A stretch of DNA of 64,000 nt from NCBI RefSeq assembly GCF_024105635.1, contig NZ_WYDQ01000001.1, positions 1,426,001-1,490,000 on the forward strand, written 5' to 3'. Source of the DNA: Oceanicola sp. 502str15 (GTDB lineage: Bacteria > Pseudomonadota > Alphaproteobacteria > Rhodobacterales > Rhodobacteraceae). Under the pieces are notes generated by a model that worked only from the letters and a program-made list of their open reading frames with translations, was not told the DNA's origin and made no database searches. This document shows positions 59,414 to 64,000 of this stretch, in pieces. A program made the translations under genes and the position numbers. Every line of letters begins with the position of its first letter. The first letter of the stretch is position 1.

Positions 59414-60289
59414 TCACTCGGCAGCCAGCGCCGCGGCACCGGGGCGGCTGCAGAAGCTCTCCACCACGTGCTCGGCAAGGGCCCGCGCCGCACAGCCCGC
59501 ATCGTCCTGCTCCATCATCCGAAGCTGGTACTTGCCGATGTCGCCAAAGCCCTTGTCCGCCGTCAGCCGCTCCATCTCGGGGGTGAAGTTGGCAAGTGGC
59601 AGCGGGGTGATCGCAAGGTCCGCCTCCACGGCCGCAAGCAGCGCCTGCCCGCTCTCCGAAACATAGGCAACGCGGGCCGTCTTGCCCACGAGTCCCATTG
59701 ATTTCAACGCCTTGCGCCGCCAGACGCATCCATCCTGCGACAGCGCCAGCGGCACCGGGTCGCTCTTCCAGGCGCGCCCGCCGCGCTTGCCGGCCCAGGC
59801 CAGCGATTCCTCGTAGACCAGCCGCCCCGCTCCGCCGGTGGTGGCGCAGACCGTGTGCAGCGCCACGTCGAGCTCCCCGGCCTCATGGGCCGCCGTCAGC
59901 CGCTCGGAGGTGTCGAGCGTCACCCGCACGTCGACGCCGGGGTGAGACGCCGCAAATCGCCGCAGCACGATCGGCAGGGCATGTGCACCCAGGTCGCCGG
60001 GCGCCCCGAAGCGCACCTGCCCCTCGATCGGCGCGCCCGAAAACCGGGCCAGCGCCGCCTCGCTCACCCGCATCATCTCTTCGGCATAGCTCAGAAACGC
60101 CTCGCCATCCCCGGTCAGCCGCACCTCGCGCGGCAACCGCTCGAAGAGGGTCCGCCCGAGCTGCTCCTCCAGCCGCTTGATCTGCATCGACACCGCCGAG
60201 GGCGTGCGCAGCACCCGCTTGGCGGCGGCGCTGAACGATCCCGTGTCATGGATCGCAAGGAAGGTGCGGATCAGGTCTGTGTCGATCAT
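59414..60289 (-). CDS. LysR-family transcriptional regulator
   Basis: The 291-aa protein has the N-terminal winged HTH (LIRTFLAIHDTGSFSAAAKRV, TPSAVSMQIKRLEEQLG) and a periplasmic-binding-like effector domain from about residue 90. It is divergent from the DUF1127 gene, with TCAAT/ATTGA half-sites in the shared 126-nt gap. Confidence 0.92.
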   Translation of the reverse strand: MIDTDLIRTFLAIHDTGSFSAAAKRVLRTPSAVSMQIKRLEEQLGRTLFERLPREVRLTGDGEAFLSYAEEMMRVSEAALARFSGAPIEGQVRFGAPGDLGAHALPIVLRRFAASHPGVDVRVTLDTSERLTAAHEAGELDVALHTVCATTGGAGRLVYEESLAWAGKRGGRAWKSDPVPLALSQDGCVWRRKALKSMGLVGKTARVAYVSESGQALLAAVEADLAITPLPLANFTPEMERLTADKGFGDIGKYQLRMMEQDDAGCAARALAEHVVESFCSRPGAAALAAE

Positions 60290-60313
60290 CGCGGGGCCTT
60301 TCGCGGGGTGCTG

Positions 60314-60387
60314 TCAATTTTTCTGAACGATATGGTCAATACTATTCGTTTGATTGAATCCTCGTCAAGGCACACCTTCAGATCAAT
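60314..60387. promoter_or_regulatory. LysR-type half-sites between LysR and DUF1127
   Basis: TCAAT occurs at 60314-60318, 60336-60340 and 60383-60387, and ATTGA at 60353-60357. The pair 60336-60340/60353-60357 forms an inverted repeat with 12 nt between, like LysR boxes. It would suit autoregulation and control of the divergent gene. Confidence 0.4.
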
Positions 60388-60415
60388 CGAAACGACATCC
60401 CGAAGGATCATCACC

Positions 60416-60700
60416 ATGACCTACTTCCACCCCGCCCAGGCCGCCCGCTTCCCCTACCTGCGCCGCGCCCTCGCCGCCCTCGGCCGCGCCATCGCCGCCA
60501 ATTTCGAGACCCGCGCCCGCCGTCGCCGCATCGGCAGGCTCGACGCCCTCGACGACCGGCTCCTGCGCGACATCGGCCTCACCCGCGACGACATCACCTA
60601 CGCGCTCTCAAATCCCGACACCCCGGATGAAACCCTGCGCCGCCGGTCGCTCACCAACCGCAGGACAGACCTCGAGCGCCCTCGCCTGCGCGCGCACTGA
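60416..60700 (+). CDS. DUF1127 small basic protein
   Basis: The 94-aa protein has the DUF1127 core near residues 35-60: RRRRIGRLDALDDRLLRDIGLTRDDI. These arginine-rich proteins, some shown to bind RNA and affect phosphate and RNA metabolism in Rhizobiales, are common in this class. GAAGGA precedes ATG 60416. The divergent LysR gene is the likely regulator. Confidence 0.87.
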   Translation: MTYFHPAQAARFPYLRRALAALGRAIAANFETRARRRRIGRLDALDDRLLRDIGLTRDDITYALSNPDTPDETLRRRSLTNRRTDLERPRLRAH

Positions 60701-60722
60701 CCTCCCCCACCGCGCAAGCGCA

Positions 60723-60753
60723 GAGGGGGCCGCCTCGGCAAGGCGGCCCCCTC
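60723..60753. terminator. Strong hairpin after the DUF1127 gene
   Basis: GAGGGGGCCGCC 60723-60734 pairs perfectly with GGCGGCCCCCTC 60742-60753 around a 7-nt loop. Only a mixed T-containing tail (TCGTCCC) follows. It separates convergent genes DUF1127 and the SIS gene. Confidence 0.6.
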
Positions 60754-60786
60754 TCGTCCCGGGTGATCGCCGCCCAAAGGCCGCCC

Positions 60787-61809
60787 TCACACCGTCTCCG
60801 TCACCTTCTTCAAATGGGGCGGCGCGTCCGGATCAAGGCCCCGCGCCCGCGCCACCGCCTCGGCCATGGCATAGAAGGCCACGATCAGTACCAGCGGGTC
60901 GGTCAGCCCGTGGCCGCTGCGCGGCGCCTCGAGCATACGGGCCGCGCGCACGAGCCCCGTGGTCGCAAACACATCCGCCCCCTGCCCCGCCAGCCGGTCG
61001 GCCATCTCGGCCACGCCCTGCTCCGCCGCATCGCCCCCCGCCAGCGCCAGCACCGGAAAGCCGCGCCCTACGATCGAGACCGGGCCGTGCAGCACCTCCG
61101 CCGAAGAATAGGCCTCGGCATGGGTCTGGCAGCATTCCTTGAACTTCAGCGCCGCCTCGCTCGCCATCGCCCAGCCCGGCCCCCGCCCCAGCACGTAGAG
61201 CGAGCCGCCCTCGTCCATCGCCTCCGCCGCCGCGCTCCAATCCGCCTCCACGGCGCGGGCCAGCACCTCGGGCAGCGCCCGGATCGCCGCCAGCAAGGCC
61301 GCATCCTGCGCCACCTCCGCCACCAGCCAGAGCGCCGCCAGCGCCGAGGTCACAAAGCTCTTGGTCGCCGCCACCGAGCGCTCCGGCCCGGCGCAGATAT
61401 CCACCACATGCTCCGCCGCGCCCGCCAGCGGCGAGCCCGCCGTGTTGGTGAGCGCGACCGTCAGCGCCCCGCCCTCCCGCGCGGCGCGGGTCATTTCCAC
61501 GATGTCGGGGCTCCCGCCCGATTGCGAGACCGAGAGCGCCACCGCCCCCTCCAGCCGCAGCGGCGCACCGTAGACCGAGGCCACCGAAGGCCCGACCGAG
61601 GCCGAAACCCGCCCCAGCACCAGCTCGGCGGCATATTTGAAGAAGGTGCAGGCATGATCCGAAGAGCCCCGCGCCACGGTCACAAAATACGCCGGATCGC
61701 GCGCCGCCACCGCCCGCGCCACCCCGGGCACCGCTCCTGCCGCAAGCAGCCGCTCCACCGCCGCCGGGATCTCCTCGATCTCCTGGCGCATCAGGCTCTT
61801 TGTCACCAT
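60787..61809 (-). CDS. SIS-domain sugar-phosphate protein (GlmS C-terminal/NagB-II-like)
   Basis: The 340-aa protein has two SIS domains like the isomerase half of GlmS, without the glutaminase: TVARGSSDHACTFFKYAAEL and SVSQSGGSPDIVEMT in the first, VLGRGPGWAMASEAALKFKE and EVLHGPVSIVGRG in the second. It may act as a glucosamine-6-phosphate deaminase or a related aminosugar isomerase. AGGAGGAG precedes ATG 61809. It is divergent from a GFO/IDH/MocA gene with a LacI-type operator in the gap. Confidence 0.85.
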   Translation of the reverse strand: MVTKSLMRQEIEEIPAAVERLLAAGAVPGVARAVAARDPAYFVTVARGSSDHACTFFKYAAELVLGRVSASVGPSVASVYGAPLRLEGAVALSVSQSGGSPDIVEMTRAAREGGALTVALTNTAGSPLAGAAEHVVDICAGPERSVAATKSFVTSALAALWLVAEVAQDAALLAAIRALPEVLARAVEADWSAAAEAMDEGGSLYVLGRGPGWAMASEAALKFKECCQTHAEAYSSAEVLHGPVSIVGRGFPVLALAGGDAAEQGVAEMADRLAGQGADVFATTGLVRAARMLEAPRSGHGLTDPLVLIVAFYAMAEAVARARGLDPDAPPHLKKVTETV

Positions 61810-61821
61810 GCCCACTCCTCC

Positions 61822-61835
61822 TGTTAGCGCTACCC
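61822..61835. promoter_or_regulatory. LacI-type operator between the divergent sugar genes
   Basis: TAGCGCTA at 61825-61832 is a perfect 8-bp palindrome with the central CG typical of LacI/GalR operators; the surroundings (TGTTAGCGCTACCC) match the wider pattern. It lies 13 bp before the SIS gene start. Confidence 0.5.
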
Positions 61836-61912
61836 TGCCTCGCCTGCGCCCCGGGCACAATGCTTGCCCTCCCTCGCCCGCCGCGCCACAACTCCCCCAA
61901 AGGGAGACCCAT

Positions 61913-62929
61913 ATGACACGCGTTCTCATCGTCGGCCTCGGCAACATGGGCCAGAGCCACGCCCTCGCACATCACGCCAACCCCGAAAGCGAGATCATCG
62001 GCCTCGTCAACCGCTCGCCACGCGAGCTGCCCGAGGCATTGCGGGCCTATCCGCTGCTCACCAGCTTCGAAGAGGGCCTCGCCCTCGCCCCCGATCTCGT
62101 CGTCATCGCCACCCACACCGACAGCCACGCCCCCTATGCCATCGCCGCAATGGAGGCTGGCGCCCATGTCTTCGTCGAAAAGCCCCTCGCCGCCACGGTG
62201 GAGGACGCCCGCCGCGTCACCGACACCGCCCGCGCCACGGGCCGCAAGCTGGCGGTGGGCTACATCCTGCGCCACCACCCCTCGTGGCAAAGGCTGATCT
62301 CCGAAGCCCGCGACCTTGGCGGCCCCTACGTCTTCCGCCTCAACCTCAACCAGCAGTCGTCCGGTGCGCAATGGGAGGCCCACAAGGCCCTGATGCGCAC
62401 CACCTCCCCCATCGTCGATTGCGGCGTGCACTACGTCGACGTGATGTGCCAGATCACCGACGCCCGGCCCCTGCGCGTTCACGGCATGGGCCTGCGCCTG
62501 AGCGACGAGATCGCGGAAGACATGTACAACTACGGCCAGTTTCAGGTGGTGTTCGAAGATGGCTCCGTCGGCTGGTACGAGGCCGGCTGGGGGCCGATGA
62601 TCTCGGAAACCGCCTTCTTCGTGAAAGACATCGTCAGCCCCGCAGGCTCGGTCTCGATCATGGACGGCGACAAGGGCGGCTCCTCCGAAATCGAGGGCCA
62701 CACCCGCGTCGGCGGCCTTCTTGTGCACCGCCCCGAAGGCGACAGGCTCATCGACCTGCCGGGCGAGCCGGACCATCAGGCGCTCTGCGATGCCGAACAG
62801 GCCTTCCTGCTGCGCGCCATTGCCGACAACATCGACCTCGCGCGCCACATGGACGATGCGGTGCAAAGCCTCGCCATCTGCCTTGCCGCCGATGAGAGCA
62901 TCCGCACCGGCCAGCCCGTGACCCTCTAG
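61913..62929 (+). CDS. GFO/IDH/MocA-family oxidoreductase
   Basis: The 338-aa protein has the N-terminal Rossmann fold VLIVGLGNMGQSHA, the EKPLAATVEDA motif with the catalytic lysine near residue 90, and a C-terminal alpha/beta domain. The substrate is probably a sugar or inositol. The divergent SIS gene points to an aminosugar pathway. AGGGAG lies upstream. Its TAG stop is shared with the convergent gene in a CTAG. Confidence 0.88.
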   Translation: MTRVLIVGLGNMGQSHALAHHANPESEIIGLVNRSPRELPEALRAYPLLTSFEEGLALAPDLVVIATHTDSHAPYAIAAMEAGAHVFVEKPLAATVEDARRVTDTARATGRKLAVGYILRHHPSWQRLISEARDLGGPYVFRLNLNQQSSGAQWEAHKALMRTTSPIVDCGVHYVDVMCQITDARPLRVHGMGLRLSDEIAEDMYNYGQFQVVFEDGSVGWYEAGWGPMISETAFFVKDIVSPAGSVSIMDGDKGGSSEIEGHTRVGGLLVHRPEGDRLIDLPGEPDHQALCDAEQAFLLRAIADNIDLARHMDDAVQSLAICLAADESIRTGQPVTL

Positions 62930-63348
62930 CCGGGCGGCAGCCGGTCAAAACAGGGCACGCCCTCGAGCACCTGCTGCCACGCCTGCCCCTCCTCGCAGAA
63001 GATCGCAAGGCGCGGCCCGCCGAAGACCTCGGGCGCATCAAGCGTGCCCACCTTCAGCACCACCCCCTCCAGCCCGGCCCGCCGGGTGAGGATATGTGTG
63101 CCGCAGGTGGCGCAGAAATCGCGGGTGACGGCGCGGGCACTCTCCGGGTGGCTGTAGCTTGCCGCCACCCCGGCCTCCCAGCCAAAGCCCTCCGGCGGGA
63201 TCACCATGAAGTAGTTCGCCCCGCCGCCCGACACATGGGTGCAGGCCCGGCAGTTGCACTGCGCCTTCAGCACCGGCGCGGCGCTGACCCGGTATCGCAA
63301 AGCGCCGCAAAAGCACCCGCCGCGCCAATCGACTGTCTCTCCGCCCAT
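62926..63348 (-). CDS. GFA/CENP-V-family zinc-ribbon protein
   Basis: The 140-aa protein has the GFA cysteine pattern: GGCFCGALRY near residue 11, CNCRACTH near 32, and FCATCGTHILT near 80. The family binds zinc and includes glutathione-dependent formaldehyde-activating enzyme, but most members have no known role. GAGGGGAAG precedes ATG 63348. It overlaps the GFO stop by four bases. Confidence 0.88.
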   Translation of the reverse strand: MGGETVDWRGGCFCGALRYRVSAAPVLKAQCNCRACTHVSGGGANYFMVIPPEGFGWEAGVAASYSHPESARAVTRDFCATCGTHILTRRAGLEGVVLKVGTLDAPEVFGGPRLAIFCEEGQAWQQVLEGVPCFDRLPPG

Positions 63349-63355
63349 CTTCCCC

Positions 63356-64000
63356 TCACATGAAGGCGCAATCCGGCCCCCGTTCCAGCGGCGCATCGAT
63401 CGACATGCCCGACGGCCGCCAGTCGAAGATCGCCACCGCATGGCCCCCGTCGAACCCGATGAACAGCGTGCCCGTCTCGGGCTGAAGCGCCACCCCCTCG
63501 GCGTCAAATCCCCAGGCAGAGAGCGGTGTGACCGTCAGCACCGCGCCATCGGGGGCCAGCTCGAAGAGCGCATTCAGCCCCTCGTTGTCATCCACCACGA
63601 GGATATTGCCCGAGAACGGATCACGCTCCACGCCCTGCGGCTCCACCATCGGCGGGTCGAACCTGTCGCCCCAAAGCTCCATCAGCACCTCGCCGTCAGG
63701 CGCCACCCGCATCAACCGCGACGGGTCGTCCTCCACCACCAGAAAGCTGCCATCGGCATCGCGGTGCAGCCCCTCGGTGTCGACCAGCGTGGCGCTGAGG
63801 CTGAAATCCTCCGCCCGCGCCCGTCCGTCCCGGTCGACCCGCCGGAACCGGCCCCAGCCATCGGCCAGCAGCAGCCCCTCCGGCTCCACCGTCAGGCTGC
63901 GCACCGAGGGCATCCCGGCATCGAACCGCATGATCTCGCGCCCCGTCGTCCCGATCAGGATCACCTCGCGCCCCTCCGTCGCCACCCAGACCCCGCAGAC
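63356..64000 (-). CDS. Beta-propeller (SMP-30/NHL-like) protein, 5' truncated by window edge
   Basis: The visible 214 residues, open to the edge, show repeated blades: ILIGTTGREIMRFDAGMPSVR, EGLLLADGWGRFRRVDRDG, TEGLHRDADGSFLVVEDDP, EPQGVERDPFSGNILVVDDNEGLNALFEL and EGVALQPETGTLFIGFDGG. The fold suggests an SMP-30/gluconolactonase or NHL relative, perhaps acting on sugars or peptides. A GTG at 63983-63985 is not needed as a start, because the frame continues upstream as V-C-G-V-W. It lies 7 nt from the GFA gene. Confidence 0.7.
   Translation of the reverse strand, partial: VCGVWVATEGREVILIGTTGREIMRFDAGMPSVRSLTVEPEGLLLADGWGRFRRVDRDGRARAEDFSLSATLVDTEGLHRDADGSFLVVEDDPSRLMRVAPDGEVLMELWGDRFDPPMVEPQGVERDPFSGNILVVDDNEGLNALFELAPDGAVLTVTPLSAWGFDAEGVALQPETGTLFIGFDGGHAVAIFDWRPSGMSIDAPLERGPDCAFM

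Overview
The window is about 64 kb of high-GC chromosome from an alphaproteobacterium, most likely a Rhodobacterales (Roseobacter/Rhodobacteraceae) species. The evidence is the complex I cluster with many interleaved small genes, an orphan RNase J next to coaX and birA, tatABC beside surE-pcm-nlpD, several families I associate with this order (DUF1194, DUF2927, DUF5333-like, DUF5337-like), and strong G/C third-position bias. I see no prophage, transposase, CRISPR array or rRNA. One tRNA is present.

Layout. 1-3.4 kb: end of pyrC, pyrE, and dnaB with a consensus DnaA box in its upstream region. 3.6-7.4 kb: a DUF1194 protein facing rnd, purN and purM, then a tRNA with a CAU anticodon and a clear promoter. 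7.5-13.1 kb: a TPR/methyltransferase protein, selO, a DMT exporter, an AT-rich orphan membrane gene and a CPA1 antiporter. 13.3-20.1 kb: a GNAT/lipoprotein pair, a 54-aa membrane protein, a 2OG-Fe(II) oxygenase, a secreted protein, tpiA, DUF2199, a 90-aa protein and an SDR. 20.2-25.7 kb: surE-pcm-nlpD facing the tatA-tatB-tatC-DUF815 operon. 25.8-36.2 kb: an orphan iron-type ABC ATPase, an SDR, a Hint-domain protein, TetR, an unknown gene, a Rho-N-like protein, prfC, two probable Tat-exported hydrolases and a DEAD-box helicase. 36.4-39.6 kb: rnj, coaX and birA, co-directional with the nuo operon and downstream of it.

39.6-59.3 kb, minus strand: the 14-subunit NADH:quinone oxidoreductase (complex I) operon, nuoA to nuoN. 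Ten non-structural genes are interleaved in the same orientation: a sulfotransferase (C/D), a 64-aa membrane protein (D/E), a 77-aa membrane protein (E/F), a 97-aa membrane protein and a DUF5333-like secreted protein (F/G), a lipoprotein (G/H), a 149-aa soluble protein (H/I), a carboxymuconolactone decarboxylase-family protein (I/J), and a 51-aa membrane micro-protein plus a cysteine-rich secreted protein (J/K). Many junctions are 1-4 nt stop/start overlaps, which suggests translational coupling. I can place a sigma70-type promoter before nuoA and probable internal promoters before the DUF5333-like gene and nuoG. This is the most interesting part of the window: a complex I gene set with a large retinue of uncharacterised accessory proteins, consistent with the URFs known from Paracoccus and Rhodobacter nuo/nqo clusters.

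59.4-64 kb: a LysR regulator divergent from a DUF1127 protein, then a sugar-type SIS gene divergent from a GFO/IDH/MocA oxidoreductase with a LacI-type operator between them, a GFA/CENP-V-family protein and a truncated beta-propeller protein.

Several genes use TTG starts (purN, the DUF815 gene, birA, nuoA), and some convergent gene pairs are separated by REP-like palindromes. All functions are assigned from motifs and context only; no database search was run.
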